Shown here in pieces: positions 22,521 through 34,740 of a stretch of 64,000 bases of DNA. Positions within the stretch are counted from its first letter, which is position 1. Each line of letters starts with the position of its first letter. A program made the translations under genes and the position numbers. Source of the DNA: Eulemur rufifrons (Eukaryota > Chordata > Mammalia > Primates > Lemuridae); the NCBI RefSeq assembly GCF_041146395.1, contig NC_091010.1, positions 52,968,001-53,032,000 on the forward strand, in the 5' to 3' direction. The notes beneath the pieces are model-generated. The model was given only the letters and a program-made list of their open reading frames with translations, did no database searches and had not been told where the DNA came from.

Positions 22521-23856
22521 GAATATAATTTCACAAAATTATTAATATTGAACTAAATACGTTATTCTGGGATAGACTTTTGTATATCAGCCAAGCAACT
22601 GCACTACAATTGATAATTCTGGAACTCAGGACATATTTTCCCACCAAAACATCCAACCAAGTATAAATAAACTTCCTGGCCTCAACACATTACTTTTGAA
22701 GAATGCTTACACAAAATCAGGTTATTATTATATTTTGTCCAGCATATTTCTTGCTATTTCTTTCACTAGTATTTCTATTCATGCCTTCTCTGTCTCCTCT
22801 TCATCTTTTTTGTCATACTAGGCTTGTTTAGGGTTCTATAAATATTCCTTCCACTAATGATATGTAGTGTGTGACAGCTAACAGCTTACATTATTTACAG
22901 TCTCTGTGTTTTAGAGTAAAACAGGAAACCATCAAGTACAGTGATTTACTCAGCTACAGTATACAAGGTACTCCAGTCCTATATAGGAAGAATAACTGTT
23001 ATGATTATTTAATGATATGCACAATGCCTGTTATTAGCTATTCATTGACATATGAATACTTGAGATCTGCTACTTCTAGTGCCAGTCAGAACAACTCATT
23101 TTTCAATCAAACCTAATTGTCAATGCTAGTATACTGAGACAAATTTAATGCCTCTCATCAGATTTATTGGATGGCACTATTCTTGCCAGATCTTATACTG
23201 ACATATAATCTATATTAATGTTAAGGTGTTATAGTTGCAAGATAAAGCCTAACCTCTAACACACTAACCTACAGGAACAAGGAAATTGTAGGAAAGGAGA
23301 TATGTTCACAATAGTAATTTAAATATAATTTTTAGAATCACATTTTGGAGGAAACAGGGAACTGAGGAGTGCTGCTTCTTGGGAGTCTTGTTCCTTGTGG
23401 TCTCCAAGGAGTAAAGACTAGATACAAGCCATGAAATTTGTGACTTCTCTGCATGCAGTCTTTACTGCAGTGTCATCATATGAGTAAGCAAAAAATGCAA
23501 CAAGGTAGCAGAGGAGAGTGTCTAAGCCATCCATTCATGATTACTGGGATTTAGATGGCACATTTATCTCAACAGAATTCCCCAACTCCCCACCTCTTTA
23601 ATTTTCAAATTAGTGAGAATTATATTCTATGTTGAAAGGTAAATATCACGGAAAAAAACTCAGAAGTAGTCAGGCTTTGCCATCATCACTATAGGTACTG
23701 GGATTCCTGAAACTCCATTCCTCTGCTAAGTATGGGTTTGAAATACTCTGTCTTCTTAAAAAGGTTCACCTGGAAGACCTGTGTTACTTTGGAGGGAAAC
23801 ACCACAGAAGCTAATTGGGTTTATTGATGCTATTTTCCTGGAGCCTCAGCTGTTGC
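22521..23856. other. Unassigned intergenic sequence
   Basis: No gene or repeat recognised. An 81-codon frame at 22871-23116 has no family resemblance. Confidence 0.5.
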
Positions 23857-23906
23857 TTTCAGATTAAGCATGAAACTTAGTCCAAGTACGTGATTTCCAC
23901 ACATTG
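23857..23906. repeat. 50-bp directly duplicated segment, copy A
   Basis: The segment from TTTCAGATTAAGCATG to TTTCCACACATTG recurs at 24835-24884 in the same orientation with 47 of 50 positions identical. Not a simple repeat and not a family I recognise. Confidence 0.9.
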
Positions 23907-23974
23907 TTGTTGTTACTGTTTTATGTACTCGTTTGTTTTTTGTGTTTTCATACTACTACATATTCCTTGGTATC

Positions 23975-24120
23975 TACCAACTGTGAATTAGGGCAAATTA
24001 ACCTTTTTATTGGCTTAATTTTCTTTCTGTAAAATATGGGATGATAACATTAATAATTTTCATAGTGTTATGAAAGTTAAATAAATTAGAGCATGTCATT
24101 TAGTTAGAACAGACCCTGGA
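23975..24120 (+). repeat. MIR SINE, sense
   Basis: GGGCAAATTAACCTTTTTATTGG, TTTTCTTTCTGTAAAATATGGGATGATAAC, TAGTGTTATGAAAGTTAAATAAATTAG and TAGAACAGACCCTGG follow the MIR order. Confidence 0.8.
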
Positions 24121-24834
24121 AGACAGAGAATAAAATCTGTGCAGTGTAAAGTCCCTAGTTATATAACTAATGGCTAATTGGTTGTTTGTGATTGATGGCT
24201 AGTTGGCTGTTTGCAAATAGCTGAAGCTTGGTTTAATTTGCCTGTTTGTTTTTTCAAAATTAGTGAGTTACAAAGACTGCCTCCAAGTTAAATTTCAACT
24301 TGCTTGCATAAACAACCCCAGGCTAATGAACTCCTGCAAGATCCCAGCTTTATCAACCCCCTACCTGGTACCCCTTTACCATGAACAGTTTTTATTCTAA
24401 TCCTGTTCTTTTCCTGTTCTTTTTCCTCATCCACTGTGGACTTCTCAATTAGTCTAATTCTGCAACCATGTATTGTGATGCAATGTAGATAATTACTACA
24501 ATAAGGTATCCTGACTGCCACAAAGCCCCTGTATTTATAGGCTTCTCCTCAATCCCACCTACTTAAGCTGATAGCCAAATCTTGTTTCTTGGAATAACAA
24601 AGACACCTTATTTAGCCACTTTGTTTTTGTCCTTCATTTTGAAGGCAAAGCACACCACCAGCCCGCATCTCATATTTTTAACAACAGGCCCCTAAACTTA
24701 ATTCAGATGCTTTAAGCGGGACACTTCATTGACTCAAATGAAAAAATATAGACCTTATTTTCTTTTAAATTATCCAGATGCCTATAGAGTAGAAGACTGT
24801 CAACTGATCTATTTTGAACCTCAGAAAAACCATG
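24121..24834. other. Unassigned sequence
   Basis: Contains two near copies of GGCTAATTGGTTGTTTG (about 24171-24187 and 24198-24214). The stretch 24298-24560, with a TATTTATAGG box followed by CTTCTCC, has an LTR-like look but no confirmed termini. No gene. Confidence 0.4.
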
Positions 24835-24884
24835 TTTCAGATTAGGCATGAAACTTAGTCCAAGTATATGATTTCCACACATTG
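24835..24884. repeat. 50-bp directly duplicated segment, copy B
   Basis: Second copy of the 23857-23906 segment, with three substitutions and no gaps. The right flanks diverge at once; the left flanks show weak residual similarity (ATTTTGAACCTCAG against ATTTTCCTGGAGCCTCAG). Confidence 0.9.
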
Positions 24885-25999
24885 AGTAATCCATTCATCT
24901 CCATAAGCATTTAATTTAAGATGAAAATTTAACATAGATTAAAAATTTATATTTAAAGATACTTCTTGGAGATACCCCAGTTGGATCTGACTTAGGTTTT
25001 ACATGATATGTCATTTCAATTTCTTTGCTTATTTAACTTCCACACTTGGCAGCTGCATTCCCAGGAAGCAGCTACATCTCCTCCAAATGCCTTGGCCCTT
25101 GGAAGAGAGAAGGCACTAGAATTTTAAGCCAAGCTTGGGCACCCACACAAGACAACATGGCATCCAACATCCAAAAGTGTCAGAACAGTGAAAGAATAAT
25201 GTATCAGAGAACCACATAATTCAACCGAATACAGTTCACTGGTGGTGGTATGAACAGGGCAGGGTAGGCATCAGTCATTAACTAATGGTCAGCTCTGCCC
25301 CATTCCTCACAAGATATATCACAGGGACCCGAAATGTCACAATTTAGCTTTTAGTTTCTTCACTGGCCAATAGAAAAGATGAAATGATACAAAAACAACA
25401 TAGATAGAATGTGGGGGTTATGCTGTCGCTTTTGTTTAGAAGCCTGTGCACAGAGAGTAAAAAACTGCAATGCCAGATATTTACACAACGCCCAATGAAT
25501 CAAGAGATAAATTAATATTAGTGAAACAACAATAGTGCCTGCCGCACTATGCTTAGGACTTTGGAATTATTCAAGTCTGTATTTTCAAATAGCATATAGT
25601 ATAGATGAGGAGGCAAGACAAAACTGTGTGAAAACAATCAGGATTCGGAATATGGTGCAACAAGTTGAAACTCTCAGAAAACAACGTCATTCTAAACCAG
25701 ATTAATAAGCCATTCTGTATGGAATGTAGGCATTTAAAAAAGGAGTGAATTCATAAATAAATTCAGTGTTTACCTGACAGCCAGGTGCAGTGGAGTCATC
25801 CCAATCTCTAACCAGCGATGTGCTTACCTCTATGCCAGGAAGTTTCTCCAAAAAGCAGGGTGCATGCGTTCCTTGCTGCATGGTTGAGACGACTACCTAC
25901 CGTGCTTGTTGCTGGGTTTTATTTGTGCTGAGTCTGTGTTCTTCACAGCCCTCATCTATCTACCGAGAGATTGCTGATCAGTCTTCCCACCACACCTTT
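24885..25999. other. Unassigned intergenic sequence
   Basis: No recognised gene or repeat. A 111-codon frame (25790-26125) runs into an L2 fragment and is not credible. Confidence 0.5.
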
Positions 26000-26115
26000 A
26001 GCTGTGTCAGTGCTCTCACCTGGAATCCTCTTCCCCTCTTCCCACCAGTCCTACATTTTTCTTATCCTGCAGGGCTACATTCCATTTCTTCTTCAGTGAA
26101 GCTTTCCAATGATAG
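26000..26115 (+). repeat. L2 LINE fragment, sense
   Basis: GTGCTCTCACCTGGAATCCTCTTCCCCTCTTC, GCAGGGCTACATTCC and CTTCAGTGAAGCTTTCC match the L2 region CTGGAATGCCCTTCCCC through GTGAAGCCTTCCC. Confidence 0.75.
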
Positions 26116-26234
26116 CAGTCTTTAGTTTTCATCTGTTTTGAGTTTTAACCTTAACTCCCCAAATAGATTTTTTTAATTGCTTGTTTACCAGATGATTTAA
26201 CTTTACTCATGATCACAAAACCCTTCCCCCCATT

Positions 26235-26565
26235 ATAGTACAATCATGTGTCAAGTTTTGGCCAATAGAATGGACATGGAAGTAATGTTTCTAATCTTGG
26301 TTCTAATTAAACAATAAAAACAAAATTTCTTTCCTAATTCTTTTTCTCTGTTTCTTTCAGGGTAACTTCAGAAGGCCTTGTTAAGGATGTGCAGTGCCAA
26401 GATCAAAGCCTGCAGCCCTGTGTCAGTGCTTTCAGAAGTTCTACTCAGGAGACCTCTCCAACCAGCAGCAGCAAAGTTAACTTTTGTGCCATTGAGAAAT
26501 AAACACATTTTTTAAACCATTGAAGTTCTATAGTGTTTCTTGTAATAGTAACAAGGATTAATTAC
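26235..26565 (+). repeat. Ancient LTR-like repeat, family not named (copy 2 of 3)
   Basis: GTTTTGGCCAATAGAATGGACATGGAAG at the start; CATTGAGAAATAAACAC followed by AACCATTGAAGTTCTATAG near the end, as in LTR-like repeats where a GAGAAATAAA signal precedes AAGCCATTGAGATT. The interior contains an extra A/T-rich stretch. Confidence 0.45.
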
Positions 26566-26587
26566 CTTCAGTGATACTCAACTTATT

Positions 26588-26655
26588 TATTATATGAGTT
26601 AATATATGCAAAGCACTTAGAACCATGCTTGGCACATAGTAGGTGCTTAGTAATA
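26588..26655 (+). repeat. MIR SINE 3' part, sense
   Basis: TATGAGTTAATATATGCAAAGCACTTAGAACCATGCTTGGCACATAGTAGGTGCTTAG follows the MIR end with few changes. Confidence 0.85.
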
Positions 26656-26849
26656 CTAGTCGTTATATTTACTACTGATACTATTATTACTAGTGTAATA
26701 CAATCAACTAATATTCAATGAATACTCACTATGTACTAAGCTTACAGCTCAGGACACCAAAGAAAAAAGTTTAGTAAATAATCACTGTATGTATTTTTGA
26801 TGAGTCCATAATCTAATAAAAATAAAATAATAATAGCAATAACATATGA

Positions 26850-27055
26850 TATTTATTGACACTTGCTGATGTCTGTCACTGTTCAACACCTATTTGTTAA
26901 TTCTTTTTTTCTTAAGATAACTTTATATTATCCCCATTTTGCAGTTGAAGAAACTGAAGAACGAAGAGATTATACATAATGTCCAATGCTACAAAGCTGG
27001 TAAATGGCAGGGCCAAGATAAACCTAGGGATTCTAACTTTAGCAATTATGCTATT
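26850..27055 (-). repeat. MIR SINE, antisense
   Basis: ATTTATTGACACTTGCTGATG, TATCCCCATTTTGCAGTTGAAGAAACTGAAG, and AAGCTGGTAAATGGCAGGGCC match antisense MIR over nearly its full length. Confidence 0.85.
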
Positions 27056-27634
27056 ATCTTTTAATTCATGCTACCCATGGGGATTGTAGGAATTGATGGA
27101 GCTATGCACAGACTGCGATGAAGACACTTCACTGAGCAGTGATAGTGGAACAAAGTCTGACAAATGAGTATACGTTTACCAGGTGTGCTACAATGTTGAG
27201 GACATGATAGATAAGTAAATTCTTTCCAACTGATGCACTGATTGATTAATTGATTGATAGAGTTAATTTCAGAAAGCATTTGGCTAGGTAGACTAAAAGC
27301 TCTAAATAAGTGATGACTCTTGGTTTTAAGAGGGAGAAATTCAGCTCAAACTTTACTTGGAAAAAAAAAAGGAAGCGTTTATGAGGTCCTATGCAAGTCT
27401 CTATCCAGATGCTTTAATGATGTGATTGGGACAATGCCTCCTTCTGTCTGCTTTCATTCTAATAATTTTGTTTTTTTACTTTTGGGTGCATAAAAGTGGA
27501 CACCACTTACTTAAGGCTCGTATTTTATGGAACAATTAACTTCTATAGAAAGAGCACTAACACAGAGACATTTTCATCACCCTATTATTCCTCCTGGGCA
27601 CATAGGAACACTCATTTATCTTGTTTTATTTTCA
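27056..27634. other. Unassigned intergenic sequence
   Basis: No gene or repeat recognised; only short GATTGATTAATTGATTGAT and A-run simple sequence. Confidence 0.5.
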
Positions 27635-27830
27635 CATTTTTGGAGCTATATGATTGAGCTTTAGTCAATGAGTTGTGGGACTATTTAGTCTAAGTCACAA
27701 TCAGGCCTGGCTCTTAAAAATATATTTTTTTCTGTGTCTTCCACTCATTTGCAGCTGTGGTGATCTAGAAGACCATATATTTCATATGATAAATTTATAA
27801 GCAGGAAGAGTGTGACCCAACCCAAACTGG
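27635..27830 (+). repeat. Ancient LTR-like repeat, family not named (copy 3 of 3)
   Basis: TTAGTCAATGAGTTGTGGGAC and CAATCAGGCCTGGCTCTTAAAA occur in the order and spacing seen in copies 1 and 2. Low confidence; only the first part is recognisable. Confidence 0.35.
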
Positions 27831-29055
27831 ACTTTCCTTGGCCTATAAATATGTCTGTCACTTCAGTATATTCTACCATTCTACCCTACTCTAGTTAACT
27901 CAACTATCTGATTAATAAGCTCCCAGAGATAACTCTCAGTGAAATGATATTTCTTGCATGCCAATCTCTGAATGATATATTATGGCTAGGAATAATCTGA
28001 TTGGACAGGCCCTACTTGGAACCACCCCAAAATAAATTAAATATAATATTGGAGGATTCAGAACGCAAAGAGGCAAAGATAAGAAAAAAAAAGGTCCACT
28101 ATATATCCCATAGCCTTTATTTGTTTTATGGTAAGGAACTCACAATAAACATATGTGTGAACTTCTTAGACTATTAATAATGTACATCTACATTTACCAA
28201 TATCTGAAAGGGCAATCTTTCTGATAATAAGTCTGTGGTCTATTGCCATAACACAGACCCATTTAACATTTTACCTCAATAAGCAAATATTTTCTTCTAC
28301 CTGAAATTTTTCTTCTCACTTACATCATATTTCATATCTAAAAGTTAATGCTGCTCAGCTCAGTCATCTTTTTCAAATATAGAAGGGCTTTATGTACATT
28401 TCTTATATTTTGCTAACACTGTCATTGGACTTTGTTTTTATTAACTATTAATACATTTGTCTTCAAGAAAAATTAAATTTCTTTCCTTGAAAATTTCATA
28501 GAAGAAGAAAGTTAAAATGAAGGGATTATGATAGGTATTGTGTTGGAGGGAATCTCATCTCCATTAATCCTATTCTGGGGCCAATTTTTATTACAGAAAA
28601 TTCTTTGCACTTAGGAAGGAGGCAGGGAATTAAAGTGCATAGAGAAATCAAAAAATCCAGTACATCTTTGCACTGTGGGTTGAATAATGCAATTAAACAG
28701 ATCTTTAAAGGTCTATCATTATTCTCATTTTAAATTTTAGACTTTTTAGGGAAACTTGACATTCACAATTAAGCACAATCTTAAAGATTAGCTCTAACCG
28801 TATTGTAGAATATTCTTCTTTTCTTAAGCTGTTATTTTCTTCATTCTCAAAAATTGTATTTGGCCTCATACTACAGATGATCACGGTACTGAATGCTGCA
28901 AAGTACTTTAGAGTGGTAAGAGGCAGGAAAAATGAGAATTGCACGTGTACGTCTAAATTCCCAGAGCAATAATACAGGTAATCAATTAATTTGTAGAAGT
29001 TCAGGAAAAAAAATTTCATTTGGGATCAGAACGCTTTTGAAAAACTTCATTAAAA
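27831..29055. other. Unassigned AT-rich intergenic sequence
   Basis: No gene or confident repeat. A 104-codon minus-strand frame (28705-29019) lacks any family resemblance. Confidence 0.5.
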
Positions 29056-29067
29056 AAAAGGGACTTA

Positions 29068-29171
29068 TCTAGGTGATGGGCACACTTATAGATTTGACTC
29101 AAAATGTATGAAAGCAATTTATGTAATCAAAATATTTGTACCCCAAAATATTCCGAAATTTAAAAAAAGCT

Positions 29172-29175
<4 letters not shown>
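29068..29175 (+). mobile_element. Very short 5'-truncated lemur-type L1 3' end
   Basis: AGGTGATGGGCACACTTATAG, GAAAGCAATTTATGTAATC and TATTTGTACCCCAAAATATTCCG are the last ~100 bp of a lemur-type L1. The 12-bp AAAAGGGACTTA occurs at 29056-29067 and again at 29206-29217, bracketing the L1 end and its tail. The tail starts as AAAAAAAG and becomes an AC microsatellite. Confidence 0.85.

Positions 29176-29204
<29 letters not shown>
29176..29204. repeat. (AC)n microsatellite in the L1 tail
   Basis: About 14 AC units lie between the L1 A-tract and the second copy of the target-site duplication. It therefore grew from, or with, the L1 tail. Confidence 0.95.
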
Positions 29205-29208
<4 letters not shown>

Positions 29209-29217
29209 AGGGACTTA

Positions 29218-30469
29218 AAATGGCATGAAACATGGATTTTTCCAAAGATGGAAGAAACAAAAGGTAATAAATTTCTCTCATTTGAGTCATTCAAGCGTAA
29301 GTTGGGAAACCAGATGGCAGGATTGCTTTAGAAAGATGAAGTACAGGTGATTGGACATTATTATTATTTTGAACCACTGGAAAATTTATTCTCAGTATTC
29401 TCATGGCAAAATTCTCTGTGACTTAATGTTACCTAACATTCATTAATTAGTAATAATCTATCAAACATAGTAGTAGTTAGCTCTTTACATAAAATAACAC
29501 ACTTAGTTGCTCATGACAAGTCTATAAGGTAGGGAGAGCTATTATCCTTATGTATGCATGAATGTAGACATATATTGTATTCAGAAACTTTTCAAACTAA
29601 TAGAAACAAAAAATGATTAAATAAACACCCTTATATTCACTAACTGCTTCATTTCTCTCCTTACACACCCACACTCTATTTTTCAAACCATTTGAAGGTA
29701 GGGTGCATCCAAAATGACACTTCCAAAAGTCCACCTTAAGAATAAGAATCCTGGAGAATCCATCTCTTAATATCAAGGGTGTTTGACTAATAAACCACAA
29801 TACCAATGACATACATGAAAATATCAACATTAATTTAACGATATCCTACAATACCTTGCCCATTTTCTATCACCAATTTTTTGAAAGAGTATACTTATAT
29901 ATATTTTTTAAAATGTGGAGTTCACTAAAAATTCACACATTTACTCTGGCTGTTACGCTCCTTTAGGATTTCTAATCTAGACAAGTCTCACCCACTGTTC
30001 TATATTTCCCATGATATTGAATCCTTGGATGACTCCAGGTCAGTTATTCTACAAAATATTCCATAGGCTTCATTTGTTGACAATTTCATAATGATGAGTA
30101 TGATTCCCTCATTAGCTCATTTCGGTTCTCTCTTTCTTTACCTCCCTCTTCTCTGATGCCCCATAACTTGTTATTATTCTTCAGTCTGCCCTGTGCAAAG
30201 TTTTTGTTTTTATGTTGGACTATACAGATATGCATAGTCACTAACTGGAGTTCATCATTTAAGAGCTGGAAACGTGTGCCCAGAAGTTCCAAGCACAAGG
30301 TTTAACATATAGGAAGAGCACGACTAATATTTTTGGAGTAATATAAGGAAGAACCCAAGATGCACTGACCAACTTCTTTACCTATTAAGTCTTGCAAGGT
30401 TGCCTTCATTAGAGGAGAGAGCAGAGATGAAAGGTGCATCTCTTTATCACAAGGCTTAAGACAGCAAAA
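29218..30469. other. Unassigned sequence, possible eroded MIR at 29440-29555
   Basis: TTAGCTCTTTACATAAAATAACACAC, ACAAGTCTATAAGGTAGG and GCTATTATCC resemble antisense MIR, but weakly. Nothing else recognised. Confidence 0.35.
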
Positions 30470-30990
30470 TAAATTTCAGATGAGTTAAATTGTAGACACT
30501 GAAAACTACAAAACATCCACTGACATCTAGATGAATAGTTTTCATAACTGTGAAAAGGGATTTCTAAAAATGCATGCAACTAAATAAACCAGAAGGAAAT
30601 TGAAAAAATGTAACTGCATAAAAAAATCTTTCCATATTAAAACACATAAACTAAATTAAAAGGGAAACAAAGCTAAGTAGAACCTTTGCCAAAATATTAC
30701 AGATAAAATTTGATATCATTCTCTAAAGAGCTTATTTCAACAAGAATGTTACTAAAACATTAATAGGTAAGTAAGAAAAGCAAGTAATGGGATTTACAGA
30801 AAAAAAGTGAATGTGACTGAAAATATATATTTTAAAATGTTTAACTTCATGAGTGTTTAAAACATTAAAATTAAGAAACCAGGGAAATAATTTACCTAGC
30901 AAATATTCAAAGATTTTAAAAAAATTATTAATACTCGTAATATTCATAATTCACTCAGGGTGTGAATTAAAATTTTTCATTGCACTCTAA
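30470..30990 (+). mobile_element. Old L1 ORF2 C-terminal-region fragment, sense
   Basis: A degraded ORF2 order is visible: AATAAATTTCAGATGAGTTAAA, AACTGCATAAAAAAATC, CCAAAATATTACAGATAA, TAAAGAGCTTATTTCAACAAG, TTCATTGCACTC. No intact frame. Confidence 0.6.
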
Positions 30991-31191
30991 AAAATAAATA
31001 AGAAATATGTTCCCTACAGCCTTAACCAAGTCTATTTCATATGACTTACATTTTAATTTATAGAAATCTATCAAAAAACTGAGAAAATCTTCCAGAAAGA
31101 TTTTATGTAAGTCAAAATCAAAGCAAATAATGGCTAACTGAATTCTAGTATAGCCAGAAGATGGCATAAAATTTTACTATATAGAAATTTA

Positions 31192-31536
<345 letters not shown>

Positions 31537-31616
31537 AGAAATTTAAAAGAAAGTATTCATTTAATTGTAAAATGTTAATGACTTACTAAATATAAATATA
31601 CAAAGAAAGAAAGAAA

Positions 31617-31920
31617 GGCCGGTGGGTGGCTCACTTTTAATCCTAGCACTTTGGGAGGCTGAGGCCAGGGGATCACTTGAGGTCAGGAGTTTGAGACCGG
31701 CCTGAGCAAGAGCGAGACCTTGCCTCTACAGAAAATAGAAAAATTAGCTGGGTGTCGTGGCGCACACCTGTAGTCCCAGCTCCTTGGAAAACTGAGGCAG
31801 CAGGATGGATTGAGCCCAGGAATTTGAGGTTGCAGTGAGCTATGATGACGCCACCGTACTCTAGCCTGGGTGACAGAGCAAGACCTTGTCTCAAAATAAG
31901 TAAATAAATAAATTAATTAA
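31617..31920 (+). mobile_element. Older Alu SINE without the lemur spacer
   Basis: GGCCGGTGGGTGGCTCAC to ACCTTGTCTCAAAATAAGTAAATAAATAAA. Lacks the TATATGGACAGC spacer and has AAAATAGAAAAATTAGCTGGG directly. More diverged than the neighbour 80 bp upstream, so an older subfamily. A short AAAGAAAG repeat precedes it. The tail has turned into AAAT repeats. Confidence 0.93.
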
Positions 31921-32794
31921 AATACAGTGCGATAGCAATTATGAATTATAAACATACTTTTATTAAGTAAATATTCTAGGGTTGATTCTGAAAGTAGGCT
32001 TCTGCAGTTTCATTTTGCTTTGTTTTTTCCTTTGTTGTATCCTCGATATTATTTCCAACAATCATGTCTACATTACAATTGAAATTTATTGAAAAGTATA
32101 AATAAACTCAGAAAAATGTTTAGGGGCTGTTGTCAAATGATCTTAGCAGTTGGAGGATGACTTCACATTAAAAAAGGCGAAGAGACAAAAGTAGTGTGCA
32201 ATGATTTGGTCAAACACTTTGGTTATTGAAAGAGGATCACGTGCATCAGATTTTTCTTTCCACTTCTCTACTGTTTTTAAGTGTGCTAACATTTGGCCAG
32301 GTTGCAGCTATATGCATGAACTCACTTGCACACTAGCCTGGTGTGAACCTGTCAGCCTCAGCTGAAGCCTCAACAGGCAGCTTGGATGCTTCTTGACATC
32401 TACATCAAGGTCAGTTCAAAGTAGGCAGTCCATCAGTGATTGATTTATCTATAGAATCACAGTAGTTTTACATTTCATATATTTTCTCTAACCTTGAAGA
32501 ATTGGCATTATCTGTGTTCACTCCTATCTGGCATAATAAAGTCTCTCTAGGTAAAAACAACTTAAAATTATCTTCATTTGCAAAATGCCCAATTTTTGCT
32601 CATGTTAAAATTGAGTCGTGTTTTGTTAGCTGTGAAGTTTTTGGAAACTAGGTTATACTCTCTAAGCCTCAATTTTAAAATTGACACACAGAATACACAA
32701 TCTGAATAGCTGAGTATGTATTAAAGAAACTGAGTTTGTATTCAAAAAGCTTCCTACAATTACAGTTCCAGGCACAGATAGCTACTAGAATTTG
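31921..32794. other. Unassigned intergenic sequence
   Basis: No recognised gene or repeat; 32240-32420 is slightly GC-richer. Confidence 0.5.
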
Positions 32795-34740
32795 GTATTA
32801 AACACTTAAAGAAGAAACATCAGTTCTACATAAAGTGTTTCAGAAAATAGAGGAGAGAGAATTTCTAATATATTTTATGAGGACAGAATAATCAAGTAAT
32901 CCTGATACCAAAACTAGACAAGATTATAAGAATATAAGATTACAAAGCAATATTCATTGTGAATATACGTGCAAAATCCTTAACAAAATGGTAGGAGATC
33001 AAAAGAAACATTATATAAAAATGAAAAAATAAGCAGTAATCTCAGAAATGCAAGATCATGTTTATATTTATAATTAAGTAAATGTAGTTCACCATATTAA
33101 CAGAAAAAGCTATGTAAAAATATAATCAACTCAATAATGTAGAAAAGACGTTTGACAATGTTAACACAGATTCACAACAACAACAACAAAAAAAAACTCC
33201 ACAAACTAGAAATAAGAAGAAACTTCCTAAACCTTACAAAGCAGAAATATAAAAGTTCCTGGAGCTAATGCAATATTTAATGGGAAAATACTGAAAATTT
33301 TCGTCATGATTAGAGAGAAGGCAGGGATGTCCACTTTCATCATATCTTTCAACATTTTATGAAGGGTTTATCTTCAACAAAATAAATAAATATAAAACGT
33401 ACAGATAGAAAAGAAAATAGTAAAAATATGCTTTTTCTGATACAATTATATTATGTGAAAAACCCTAAGGAATGCACAAAAAAATACTACAACTAACAAG
33501 TAAATTCAGTGAATTCATAGAAAACAAAGTCTTTAACCAATATAAATTTATCTCTATAGACTAGTAATAAGAATTGGGATATTAAATTGAAATACATGAT
33601 TTATCATTACTAAGAAAACATAAAATATTTAGAAATAATTATAATGAAACACGTGTAAGAGCTATCACACTGGGGACAAAAGAAAACGTTCTTTAAAAAA
33701 ATAAGTTCAGAGATGTTAATGCAATGGAGGAGTCTGTACTGTTAAAATGTCAATTTTTTATCTGATCTCAAGAGTCAATTTAATCTCATTCAAAGTTGTA
33801 GCAGTTTTTTGGCAGAAATTGGCAGGTTTATTCTAAAATCTATATGAAATTATAAAGGACCTGGGACTACCGAATTAACCTTGAAAAAGAGGTACAAATT
33901 TAGAGGACTTAAATTACCTACTTTCAAGGTTTCTGTAATTCTGCAGTAATCAAAATAGTTTTTGGTGATAATATAAGGATTAAAAAATAGATCAATGAAG
34001 CACAGCAGAGAGTTCAGGTACAAACACTCATAAGTACTGTTTTTTGATTTTACAAGGATGCCAAATGATTAAAAGAGGGTAGTATTTTTTCTCACATGGT
34101 GCTGGAATAACTGACTATACATTAGATGGAAAATAAATCTCAACCACTGCTTAACATTAACTATAAAAATTAATATGTGATGGATCATAGATATAACTGC
34201 TAACATTTTCAACTTCCAGAAGATAATATAGGAAACTAACTTCACAACTGGGATCACATATTAAATAAAGAGTAGTGTTGCATATTGGAATAGGAATATG
34301 TCCATTTAACAGAATACTGAAAGGACTACCATAAATTTAAATAGAATGATAAATTGGATTTCCTCAAAATTAAAATTTCAGATTTTCAGAAGACACCATT
34401 AAAAGTCAATAGGCCAAGCTCTTGATAGGAAGATCCACATTTGTTAAAAACTATAATTCAGAATATATATAAAGCACTCCTACGTGTCAATAAAGGAAAA
34501 CAAACAACCCAACAAAACATGACCCCAAAATCTGAAAACTCATTTCAAAGAGGAATATTTATAGATTCCTATGTAAAATTGGCAAATAAGTCCACAAAAA
34601 TGTACTTAGCATCATTAGTCATCAGTGAAATGCAAACTAAAACCACAATGTGATTATACTGCACCCCCATTAGATTGACTAAAGTTAAATACCTAACACT
34701 AAATATTCAAAAAGATGTAGAGCACCCAACAATGTTAGTT
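32795..34740 (+). mobile_element. Old L1 ORF2 fragment, sense
   Basis: Runs through the RT region (ATCCTGATACCAAAACTAGACAAG, GTGCAAAATCCTTAACAAAATGG, AGGCAGGGATGTCCACTTTC) to the later ORF2 (AGTAATCAAAATAG, AAGCACTCCTACGTGTCAATAA, GTGAAATGCAAACTAAAACCACAATG). Heavily mutated: stops interrupt the RT core, and the expected FADD position near 33440 reads through a stop. 5' and 3' ends missing. Confidence 0.85.
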
